DNA from: Edaphobacter sp.
GTDB taxonomy: Bacteria > Acidobacteriota > Terriglobia > Terriglobales > Acidobacteriaceae
Length of the DNA: 64,000 nt
NCBI GenBank assembly: GCA_025462645.1
Contig: JAOAPB010000064.1
Location: 124,001 to 188,000, forward strand
Reading direction: 5' to 3'
This document shows positions 44,578 through 54,156 of the stretch, piece after piece. Numbering within the stretch: position 1 is the first letter of the stretch; each line of letters starts with the position of its first letter. The notes under the pieces were generated by a model. It had not been told where the DNA came from and searched no databases. It saw only the letters and a program-made list of their open reading frames with translations. The translations under genes were made by a program, and so were the position numbers.

Positions 44578-45615
44578 ATGCGGGTTGGCATGTTGACGGG
44601 GGGCGGCGATTGCCCTGGGTTGAACGCGGTGATTCGGGCAGCGGTTCGCAAGGGGATTCAGCACCATGGGGATGAGTTCGTGGGGTTCATGGAGGGTTGG
44701 CGCGGCGTTCTGGACGATGTGACGATGCCGCTGACGCTCGAGACGACGTCGGGGATTCTGCATCGCGGGGGGACGATCCTGCGATCCTCGCGGACGAACG
44801 TGAAGAAGATTCCGGGTGGATTCGAGAGGTGCCTTGAGGTGATGGGAGAGCACAAGCTGGATGCTCTGATTGCGCTGGGTGGAGACGATACGCAGTCGAT
44901 CAGCCTGGCACTGAGCGAGCGTGGCGTGAGGTGCGTCGGAGTTCCGAAGACGATCGACAATGATTTAAGTGGGACGGATGCTTGCTTTGGATTCGATACG
45001 GCGGTGGGGATCGCTACGGAGGCGATTGACCGGTTGCACTCGACCGCCGAGGCGCATAACCGTGTGCTTGTAGTCGAGGTGATGGGCCGGGATGCGGGGT
45101 GGATTGCGGTGACCTCCGGGATTGCCGGTGGGGCGGACGCGATCCTTGTTCCTGAGGTGCCGATCGATATTGAAGAGGTCTGCCGGTTGATTACCTACCG
45201 GCGGGAGCATGGGAAGAAGTTCTCGATCGTGGTGGCGGCGGAGGGGGCGAAGTTCCCGGAGACGGGGCAGGCGACCCAGGGGACGTCGGTGGACTCGTTT
45301 GGGCATGCGCGGCTGAGCGGGATCGGGCAGGCGCTGGCCGAGGAGATCGAGAGGCGCACAGGGTATGAGACCAGGAGTGTGAACCTCGGTCATACGCAGC
45401 GGGGTGGGACTCCTTCGGCCTATGACCGGATGCTGGCGACACGGTATGGTGTGGCGGCGATCGATCTGGTCCATGCGGGTAAGTTCGGGCGGCTGGTGGT
45501 GCTGCGCGGGACGGAGATCACGGATATTCCTCTGGCCGATGCGATTGCCAAGACCCGGACCGTTGGGCAGGACCTTCTGGATGTGGTGAAGGGGCTGCAG
45601 CCGAAGAACGGGTAA
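44578..45615 (+). CDS. pfkA: 6-phosphofructokinase, PPi-type residues
   Basis: A 345-aa group-A phosphofructokinase. Seen: MLTGGGDCPGLNAVIR, GRDAGWIA, the catalytic PKTIDNDLSGTD, and GHTQRGGTPSAYDR. At the two positions that separate phosphoryl donors, it has Asp in GGDDT (E. coli Gly104) and Lys in PKTIDND (Gly124). In known enzymes this pair goes with pyrophosphate rather than ATP, so the reaction may be reversible and PPi-dependent. AAAGGAG precedes the ATG. Confidence 0.93.
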   Translation: MRVGMLTGGGDCPGLNAVIRAAVRKGIQHHGDEFVGFMEGWRGVLDDVTMPLTLETTSGILHRGGTILRSSRTNVKKIPGGFERCLEVMGEHKLDALIALGGDDTQSISLALSERGVRCVGVPKTIDNDLSGTDACFGFDTAVGIATEAIDRLHSTAEAHNRVLVVEVMGRDAGWIAVTSGIAGGADAILVPEVPIDIEEVCRLITYRREHGKKFSIVVAAEGAKFPETGQATQGTSVDSFGHARLSGIGQALAEEIERRTGYETRSVNLGHTQRGGTPSAYDRMLATRYGVAAIDLVHAGKFGRLVVLRGTEITDIPLADAIAKTRTVGQDLLDVVKGLQPKNG

Positions 45616-45628
45616 TTGGCTTCGTTGA

Positions 45629-45910
45629 GGGGGATACCCCCGGGGGGTGACTGGACGTAAGTCTCCTGATTGCAGGGAGATAGCGATGTATGCGTCTGTA
45701 AAGTCGTCCGTATAAGAGGGTTACGGTCAAATTCGTTTTTCTAAAAGGGTTATTGGTTTAATGAGGAAAGCCCCGGCTTTGGCCGGGGCTTTCTCTTGAG
45801 TCTGTATCCAGTGTAATGGATAGCGAGAAACTAGTATGCCACGTAGATGTCTTTGATTGGATTGGAGTTAGGGTAGTTGGGGGCTTGACAGGTTTTTTGG
45901 GGATGTGAGT
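45629..45910 (+). repeat. Composite intergenic element, copy D
   Basis: Plus-strand order: C/G palindrome (45629-45651), AAAGTCGTC...GGGTTACGG and AAATTCGTT...GGGTTATT (about 45700-45753), hairpin (45767-45792), minus-strand TACACT box (45810-45815), AAACTAGTATGCCAC (45828-45842) and GGGGGCTTGACAGG (about 45880-45893). It begins 13 bp after the pfk stop. It shares the exact ACTAGTATGCCAC box with copy A. Confidence 0.75.
45767..45796. terminator. Hairpin of element D, pfk terminator
   Basis: AAAGCCCCGGC pairs with GCCGGGGCTTT around a TTTG loop. It is flanked by GAGG and CTCT, which extend the stem after a bulge. It probably ends the pfk transcript. Confidence 0.7.
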
Positions 45911-46020
45911 TCTTCGCTTCGCGAAGAATGAATAGAGCACTCGGGTCGCTGCGCTCCCCTCGTAAAGACAAATACGGGGGTTCTTCGCTGCGCTCAGAAT
46001 GACGGCGTAAAACAAACAAC

Positions 46021-46136
46021 GACGAAAGCAAGGACAACGACAAAAGCTGGGACAACGACAAAAGCAAGGACAATGGCAAAAGCAAGGACAATGGCAAAGC
46101 TAGAACAATGGCAAAGCTAGAACAATGGCAAAAGCA
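46021..46136. repeat. 18-bp tandem repeat array
   Basis: Units such as GACAAAAGCAAGGACAAC: four of 18 bp (46021-46092), then two of 17 bp (GGCAAAGCTAGAACAAT), then a partial unit. It follows a GTTCTTCGCTGCGCTCAGAATGAC-type repeat. Small open frames here (for example from 46125) reflect the low-complexity sequence and are not credible genes. Confidence 0.8.
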
Positions 46137-46494
46137 GTTCCTCCGTCTGCGGCGAAGGATAACAACAAAAGCAAAAGCGGCGGCAAAAACAACGGCAATG
46201 ACCAGGGCGGTATGGGCTGGGATGAGGTATGGGTGGAGAAGCGTTTCTCCGCTACGGCGGCAAAGTGCGCCGCCTCCGGTCGAAATGACGGTTTTTGGTG
46301 GGGTGGAAGAAGAAGCTAAGGCCGACGGCGGTCGAAGATGACGGTTTTTGGGGTGTAGGGCTGATGTGCTTTCAGAATGGCTGAGGGAGATTTTTGTTGT
46401 CCTCAGAGGGGAAAGGGAATACAAAGGGTGTGCCGGGTTGACGGGTTCAGTCCGGGTTTCTCCCGGTTGTCTCCGGGATTTGGAGAGTTCTCTG

Positions 46495-46749
46495 ATGACA
46501 GGCATGGTGCAGATGGTGGCTCGCGAGGTGATGGATATCCGACAGGCGTCGGAGTATCTGGGCATCAGCGGGGATACGTTGTACCGGTATGCGTCTGAGG
46601 GATTCATTCCGGCCTTCAAGCTGGGGAACCGGTGGCGGTTCAAGAAGAGCCTGCTGGATGCCTGGATGGATGAGAAGTCCGGGGTTAAGGTGGTGGCTCC
46701 CGTGACGGTGGCGTCGAAGCAGAAGAAGCCGGTGGGTCGGGCTCGGTAA
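46495..46749 (+). CDS. Small excisionase-type HTH DNA-binding protein
   Basis: An 84-aa protein with a MerR-like/excisionase helix-turn-helix: DIRQASEYLGISGDTLYRYA, then FIPAFKLGNRWRFKKSLLDA (residues about 14-58), and a short basic tail. The ATG at 46495 follows GGAGAG; an ATG 9 nt later is possible. The frame is open further upstream, but that part looks like translated leader. No integrase is nearby, so it is more likely a stand-alone regulator than a phage Xis. Its last codons lie inside a 20-bp tandem duplication. Confidence 0.8.
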   Translation: MTGMVQMVAREVMDIRQASEYLGISGDTLYRYASEGFIPAFKLGNRWRFKKSLLDAWMDEKSGVKVVAPVTVASKQKKPVGRAR

Positions 46750-46770
46750 CGGTGGGTCGGGCTCGGTAAG
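46731..46770. repeat. 20-bp tandem duplication across a stop codon
   Basis: GGTGGGTCGGGCTCGGTAA plus one base occurs twice in a row (46731-46750 and 46751-46770). The first copy contains the stop codon of the HTH gene, so the duplication adds non-coding sequence only. Confidence 0.85.
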
Positions 46771-46884
46771 AAGACTGTTACAAAACTCTATGCTCGGGCA
46801 TAGCTCGTTACTAATCCAACTTCCTAGTTGCCGACTGTCTGGGAAACAAGTGACGAGAAGCGCGTTTCAAAGGACAGGACCGCA

Positions 46885-46975
46885 TCTATATCGTGGTGAC
46901 TCGGGCAATGGCGGCGATGAGCCGTGTGGGCTCGATCTTCCACACGGCCTCAATCGCCTTAGGCACATCTTTCAT
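46885..46975 (-). pseudogene. Remnant of an ECF sigma factor (N-terminal)
   Basis: Reading from the ATG at 46975, the minus strand gives MKDVPKAIEAVWKIEPTR. Then a one-base shift is needed to continue as LIAAIARVTTI before a TAG. This is the well-known start of sigma factors that sit beside YCII/DGPF proteins (AIEAVWRIES.RLIAALAR). Everything after about 30 residues is missing. Two YCII/RibD-C genes that normally accompany such a sigma factor lie just upstream, supporting decay in place. The surrounding 46771-47078 holds nothing else I recognise. Confidence 0.7.
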
Positions 46976-47078
46976 GCTTGCTAGATTACGGCGTTCCGGT
47001 ATTTACTGACGATGTCGCGTCGTGTTCACCGCATAGCTCTCCGGGGTAAACGCCGCGGGTGTTAGCCACCCAACCGAA

Positions 47079-47660
47079 CTATGCCGTCTTCAAAGGCCCG
47101 GCGACCTTGTAATGACTGAGGATGTTGCCGGACGGGAATGCTTTCGTGCTGACGAGCTCGAAGGAGCGTGGCGGCGTTCCCTCCGCAAAGAAGCGCTTCC
47201 CGGTGCCCAACAGGACCGGATAGACGACCAGCACGACTTCATCCGCAAGCCCATGTTCGAGCAGCGTCGATGTCAGCGTGGAGCTACCCCAGAGGATAAG
47301 GTCCGGGCCGTCCTGCGACTTGATGCGGCGAATGCCCTCGACGATGTCCGGTCCAACGCTCTCGAACGGGCCCCATTCCAGACTCTCCGGCCGGTGGGTA
47401 GCGATATATTTTGTTGCCGCATTGAGTCCGTCCGCCATCGGACTGCTCGGCGCCTTTGGCCAGAAGGCCGACCAAAGATCGTAGGTGCGACGGCCAAGCA
47501 GCAGATCGAATTTCTCGCCATGCGCGGCGAGGAGTGCGTCCCGGCCAGCGGGGGTCCGATAGGGCGCGGTCCAGTCGCTGTAGGGGAAATCACCGTCATC
47601 GGCGGAGTGCTGGATTACGCCGTCCAGCGAGATGTGTTCCATGATTTTGAGCTTTCTCAT
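47079..47660 (-). CDS. Dihydrofolate reductase-family (RibD C-terminal) protein
   Basis: A 193-aa protein of the RibD-C/DHFR-like fold. Seen: EHISLDGVIQ at the start, LLLGRRTYDLWSAFWP, and DLILWGSSTLTSTLLEHGLAD with VYPVLLGTGKRFF near the end. The ATG at 47660 has GGAGA in front; the longer open frame to 48029 overlaps the YCII gene and is not real. These proteins are often linked to YCII/sigma loci; their reaction is not established. Confidence 0.9.
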   Translation of the reverse strand: MRKLKIMEHISLDGVIQHSADDGDFPYSDWTAPYRTPAGRDALLAAHGEKFDLLLGRRTYDLWSAFWPKAPSSPMADGLNAATKYIATHRPESLEWGPFESVGPDIVEGIRRIKSQDGPDLILWGSSTLTSTLLEHGLADEVVLVVYPVLLGTGKRFFAEGTPPRSFELVSTKAFPSGNILSHYKVAGPLKTA

Positions 47661-47691
47661 TGGAGTCTCCGTGTTCCCGGGGTTGCAGTTT

Positions 47692-48045
47692 CTATTCTGT
47701 TGGCATTGCGAGGAACTCGCGCACCTCGACCGATGCGCGGCAGGCGACGACGGCTTTGCGTCCCCACGCCACGGCCTCATCCATGTTGGCTGCGTCGAGT
47801 ATCCAAAAGCCGCCAATGTGTTCCTTGGTCTCAAGGTATGGTCCATCGGTGATGACGACCTTTCCGCCGGGCTGCTTGCGCAGTGATTTCGCGTGGAGCG
47901 CCGATTGCAGGCCTCCGGCGAAGAACCTGGCACCAGCAGCCTCCATCTCTTCGTTGAGCCCATCGATATCGCGGACCATGGCTTCGCCCTCTGCGGACGG
48001 GTCATAGTTGTCGGGGTGGTGAATAGCAACCAGATATTGCGGCAT
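47692..48045 (-). CDS. YCII/DGPF-domain protein
   Basis: A 117-aa YciI-like protein with the DGPF-type motif ITDGPYLETKEHIGGFW. YCII proteins have a conserved His/Asp pocket (YLVAIHHPDNY) of unknown substrate. They are the usual partners of ECF42-type sigma factors, whose remnant lies 0.7 kb downstream. It precedes the RibD-C gene by 31 bp, so one transcript is likely. Confidence 0.92.
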   Translation of the reverse strand: MPQYLVAIHHPDNYDPSAEGEAMVRDIDGLNEEMEAAGARFFAGGLQSALHAKSLRKQPGGKVVITDGPYLETKEHIGGFWILDAANMDEAVAWGRKAVVACRASVEVREFLAMPTE

Positions 48046-48259
48046 GTCGTCTCCTGTAATAGTCCTTCAGGCGGGGTTTTCTGCCCGGCCTACACTAGAA
48101 CGACGAACGGCCTGACCGGAATTCGACGAATTGTCCAGAAAAATTTTAGTTCTTATGTTTGAGTGGCGGTGCTTCCGGGCGTTCGAGCATCTCTTCGCTA
48201 CGATCCCACCGTGCGATGACGCTGTGCGTCTCCGGTTGAGATGACGAATCTCTGCAGTG

Positions 48260-50692
<2,433 letters not shown>

Positions 50693-50856
50693 TAGGCTTG
50701 TTCAGTTTCGCATATTCTTCGTAGCTGGACGAGGACGTAACGATGCTTTTGCGGTGGTGAGTTTGGTGCATTCTTCCAAGGCGATTGCGATGCTTAAGGC
50801 GGTATGATGATGGCATTCAGAAATTTAGGTGATGGGACTGTACAGGAGCGTTTGGG

Positions 50857-52410
50857 TTGAGCTTGGTTAAGATGGGGCGCGTGGGCGCGATGATGGCGTT
50901 GGTGGGGACGATGGCTGTGCCGATGCCGGCGCAGGATCGCGAGGGACGGCAGCGAGGCGACGCGGCGAAGGAGGATGCGGGGATTCCGGTTCCTCCTGAG
51001 ACGAACTCGACGACGAAGCATGAGCTGGCAGTCGGTGGGCAGACGATTCGCTATACGGCTACGGCGGGGAACCTGCTGATCCGGGATGACCAGGATAAGG
51101 CTAACGGCAGCATCTTCTATGTGGCCTATACGCAGGATGGTGTCGAGGCGAAGAATCGGCCGGTGACGTTCTTCTACAACGGCGGGCCGGGAGCTGCGAC
51201 GATCTGGCTGCATATGGGATCGTTCGGGCCGGTGCGGGTGATTACGCAGAGTCCCGAGGCTACGGCTCCGGCTCCGTTTACCTGGGTTCAGAATGAGTAC
51301 AGTTTGCTGGATAAGAGCGACCTGGTGTTCATTGACGCTCCGCTGTGCGGGTTCTCGCGGGCGGTAGGGAAGGGAACGGCGAAGGACTTTGCCGGGACGG
51401 ATCAGGACATCAAGGCTTTCGAGAGGTTTATCGTTCGGTACATTACGGCGAATCAGAGGTGGAACTCGCCGAAGTTTTTGTTTGGCGAGTCGTATGGGAC
51501 GACGCGGTCGGGTGGGCTGGTTGCCGCTTTGCAGGGCGATGGGATCTCGTTCAATGGCGTGGTGCTGCTGTCGTCAATCCTGAACTACAACATTCGCAAT
51601 CCTGGGTATGACGCGGAGGCGGTGGGATATCTTCCGTCGTTTGCCGCGATTGCCTATCAGCACAACAAGGTGAAGCATACGGGGACGATGGTGGAGTGGG
51701 TGGAGCAGGCTCGGAGGTTTGCGCGTGGGCCCTATGCCGAGGCTTTGCAGCAGGGGGACAAGTTGCCGGCTGCGGAGTTCAACGATGTGGCGGCGAAGGT
51801 GGCGGCGTTTACCGGGTTGAGCGTGGGGTATGTGAAGGACGCCAAGTTGAGGATCTCGGCTACACGGTTTCGCAAGGAGTTGTTACGCGAGGATGAGAGG
51901 ACGCTGGGGCGGTACGACGCGCGGTTCATGGGATGGGATCTGGATGCTGCGGGGGAGGCGCCGGGGTCGGACCCTTCGGACACGGGGATCAGCGGCGTGT
52001 TCGTGGGGGCGTTTCACGACTATATCCAGCGAGAGCTGAAGTACATGAGCCAGGAGACGTACTATCTGTCCGGGCCGGGGCTGAATCAGGCGTGGGATTT
52101 CAAGCACAAGCCGGTGGGTGGAGACGCTCATAGCGAGCAGACGAATCCGGATACGGCGATCGATCTGGCGGATACGATTCGGAAGAATCCAAGGCTGCGG
52201 GTGTTCTCGGCGAATGGGTACTTCGACCTGGCTACGCCGTTCTTTGCGACGGAGTACGACCTGAGCCATATGAGTCTGCCGTCGAAGCTGGTGGGTAATG
52301 TGGAGTTTGGTTACTATTCGGCGGGACATATGGTCTATCTCAATGTCGACGCGCTGAAGGAGATGAAGGCGGATATGGTGAAGTTCTATGCTGCCGCCCA
52401 GCACCACTGA
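50857..52410 (+). CDS. S10 family serine carboxypeptidase, secreted
   Basis: A 517-aa peptidase. The TTG at 50857 follows CAGGAG, giving a short basic start and a hydrophobic signal region ending near residue 26. Seen: FYNGGPGAATIWLHMGSFGP (oxyanion region), nucleophile Ser in FGESYGTTRSGG, Asp in FSANGYFDLATPFFATE, and His in YYSAGHMVYL. It probably trims peptides from the C-terminus in the periplasm. Such S10 peptidases are multiplied in Acidobacteriota. Confidence 0.93.
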   Translation: MSLVKMGRVGAMMALVGTMAVPMPAQDREGRQRGDAAKEDAGIPVPPETNSTTKHELAVGGQTIRYTATAGNLLIRDDQDKANGSIFYVAYTQDGVEAKNRPVTFFYNGGPGAATIWLHMGSFGPVRVITQSPEATAPAPFTWVQNEYSLLDKSDLVFIDAPLCGFSRAVGKGTAKDFAGTDQDIKAFERFIVRYITANQRWNSPKFLFGESYGTTRSGGLVAALQGDGISFNGVVLLSSILNYNIRNPGYDAEAVGYLPSFAAIAYQHNKVKHTGTMVEWVEQARRFARGPYAEALQQGDKLPAAEFNDVAAKVAAFTGLSVGYVKDAKLRISATRFRKELLREDERTLGRYDARFMGWDLDAAGEAPGSDPSDTGISGVFVGAFHDYIQRELKYMSQETYYLSGPGLNQAWDFKHKPVGGDAHSEQTNPDTAIDLADTIRKNPRLRVFSANGYFDLATPFFATEYDLSHMSLPSKLVGNVEFGYYSAGHMVYLNVDALKEMKADMVKFYAAAQHH

Positions 52411-52599
52411 GGAGCGGCCCCATAACTGGGGCAATATCGAGACTTGCCGAGAGGGTCGAAGAGGGTCGGCGGGAGGGAGGATAATGCTGCCTGGCGCTTG
52501 ATTTGTATGCGTAAATGCCGTAGAATGAATGTTGGGTTATTTTTTCTTTGGCCCCAGCATGAGTTGTGACTGGACAAATTACAAGAGGTACTGAGAGAT

Positions 52600-52827
52600 A
52601 TGGCGAAGCGTCGTGGAAATCCGAATTGGGGCAAGCCTGAGCCGATAGGGCCGGTTGTTCCGACGGTAACATCGTTCGAACAGGTTGTAAAAGAGTTCAA
52701 GCTGACACCGGATCAGTACATCCGGTCTACGAGGCTCCGCGAGTGGGCCCGTCGGAACAAGAATTCGAAGTATATCCCCGAGGCTCTGCTAGAGGCCTGG
52801 GGTTTCGAGATTGAGTCGACCCTGTAG
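52600..52827 (+). CDS. Small protein of unknown function (75 aa)
   Basis: I do not recognise a family. The protein is basic and without signal or membrane segments. Pro/Gly-rich residues at the start ([15 protein letters not shown]) are followed by an apparently helical, folded part ([18 protein letters not shown], then [20 protein letters not shown]). A ribosome site (GAGAG) fits the ATG, and a strong terminator follows 16 bp after the stop, so it looks like a real, separately transcribed gene. The basic helical part could bind nucleic acid. Confidence 0.75.
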   Translation: MAKRRGNPNWGKPEPIGPVVPTVTSFEQVVKEFKLTPDQYIRSTRLREWARRNKNSKYIPEALLEAWGFEIESTL

Positions 52828-52843
52828 GTTTTTGGTTCGAGAG

Positions 52844-52875
52844 ACGCCGCCCCTTGAGGGCGGCGTTTCTTTTTG
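52844..52875 (+). terminator. Rho-independent terminator
   Basis: ACGCCGCCC (52844-52852) pairs with GGGCGGCGT (52858-52866) around CTTGA, followed by TTCTTTTT. It ends the 75-aa gene. Confidence 0.9.
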
Positions 52876-52930
52876 CGTCGAACGTATGATTGAGTGAGTC
52901 GAAAGAACTGCGGTATGTGGAGGTAGCACT

Positions 52931-54079
52931 ATGTTCGCTGAGGTTGCAGAGGCAGTCGCCGAGATACGTGCTGGACGGATGGTCGTGGTGGTCGATGACG
53001 AGGATCGCGAGAATGAGGGCGACCTTACGCTGGCGGCGGAGTTCGTTACGCCGGAGGCCATCAACTTCATGGCAAAGTATGGGCGTGGACTGATCTGCCT
53101 GACGCTGACCGAGGAGCGCGCGGACTACCTGCGGTTGGGCCCGATGACACAGGAGAATACTTCGCGGTTCGGGACGGCGTTTACGGAGAGCATCGAGGCG
53201 CGGGAGGGCGTGACGACGGGCATCTCCGCCGCGGACCGGGCGCATACGATCAAGGTGGCGATCGATCCTGCGTCTACGGCGAACGATCTGGCACGGCCTG
53301 GGCATGTGTTTCCATTGCGTGCTCGTAAGGGCGGCGTGCTGGTGAGGGCGGGGCAGACGGAGGCGGCGGTCGATCTGGCGCGGATGGCGGGGTTGGTCTC
53401 GGCCGGCGTGATCTGCGAGATCATGAACGATGACGGGACGATGGCACGGGTGCCTGACCTGGTGACGTTCTGCGAGACGCACAAGCTGAAGATGGTGACG
53501 GTGGCGGATCTGATCCGGTATCGGTTACAGAACGAGCGATATATTCATCGGGTTGCGGAGTCGGTGATGCCTACGGAGCATGGGGACTTTCGCATGATCG
53601 CCTACGAGAGCGAGGTGGATGGCGGGGAGTCTCATATCGCTTTGGTGTATGGCGATGTGACCGGCGGCGATGTGGTTCCTGTGCGGGTGCATACGCATTG
53701 CCTGGCGGGCGATGTGTTCGGAGCTACGCTTTGCGACTGCGGGGCTGTGGTGGCTAACTCTCTACGGATGATCGCAGAGTCCGGGCGGGGCGCGCTGATC
53801 TATCTGCACAATGGGACCAAGGGATTTGGGATCGACCATGCGGTAACTCCGGCGCGGATTGTGCTCCATCGGGAGCAGCGGTCGCGTGAGGGGCATGAGG
53901 ACAGGACGCAGCGGACGTTGCGACAGGTTGGGCTGGGGGGGCAGATTCTCTCGGACCTTGGGATTCACAAGATTCGTCTGCTGACGAATACGCCTACGCA
54001 TGTGCCCGCGTTGCAGGGGTTCGGAATTGAGATCGTGGAGCAGGTCCCGGTTTCTTTGAAGATTGAGCAGCGTAAGTAA
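52931..54079 (+). CDS. ribBA: RibBA: DHBP synthase with atypical GTP cyclohydrolase II domain
   Basis: A 382-aa fusion. The N-terminal RibB half (residues 1-200) is complete: [19 protein letters not shown] and RHTHP-region equivalents support ribulose-5-P to DHBP conversion. The C-terminal half keeps the zinc cysteines of GTP cyclohydrolase II ([15 protein letters not shown]) and GGQILSDLG...RLLTNTPTH. The catalytic block that normally reads EGRGIGL is here NGTKGFGID, and the Asp-Thr-Val-Glu-Ala-Asn substrate segment is missing. Its cyclohydrolase activity is therefore doubtful. GGAGG precedes the ATG. Confidence 0.9.
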   Translation: MFAEVAEAVAEIRAGRMVVVVDDEDRENEGDLTLAAEFVTPEAINFMAKYGRGLICLTLTEERADYLRLGPMTQENTSRFGTAFTESIEAREGVTTGISAADRAHTIKVAIDPASTANDLARPGHVFPLRARKGGVLVRAGQTEAAVDLARMAGLVSAGVICEIMNDDGTMARVPDLVTFCETHKLKMVTVADLIRYRLQNERYIHRVAESVMPTEHGDFRMIAYESEVDGGESHIALVYGDVTGGDVVPVRVHTHCLAGDVFGATLCDCGAVVANSLRMIAESGRGALIYLHNGTKGFGIDHAVTPARIVLHREQRSREGHEDRTQRTLRQVGLGGQILSDLGIHKIRLLTNTPTHVPALQGFGIEIVEQVPVSLKIEQRK

Positions 54080-54156
54080 GTGCGGCCAACGGCAAGAGTA
54101 TTCGCGGGTCGCTCCATTTCGCTCAGGACAAGTCTTCGCCTCTGGCTACGGTAAAT

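Noticed and set aside
42718..44853. 711-aa minus-strand open frame
   Set aside because: It runs opposite three well-identified plus genes (acid phosphatase, MBL, pfk) and has Arg/His/Pro-rich composition typical of an antisense shadow.
42664..45615. A defence island or toxin-antitoxin set
   Set aside because: All genes here have metabolic or regulatory family assignments; no defence domains were seen anywhere in the window apart from general repair proteins (Ku, LigD, RecQ).
46021..46136. CRISPR array
   Set aside because: The units are contiguous without unique spacers, and no cas genes are present.
46125..46319. Small open frame in the 18-bp repeat tract
   Set aside because: Low-complexity repeat translation, no ribosome site and no conserved sequence.
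46495..46749. Prophage or integrative element marker (excisionase)
   Set aside because: No integrase, attachment repeats or phage genes nearby; the HTH is of a type also used in ordinary regulators.
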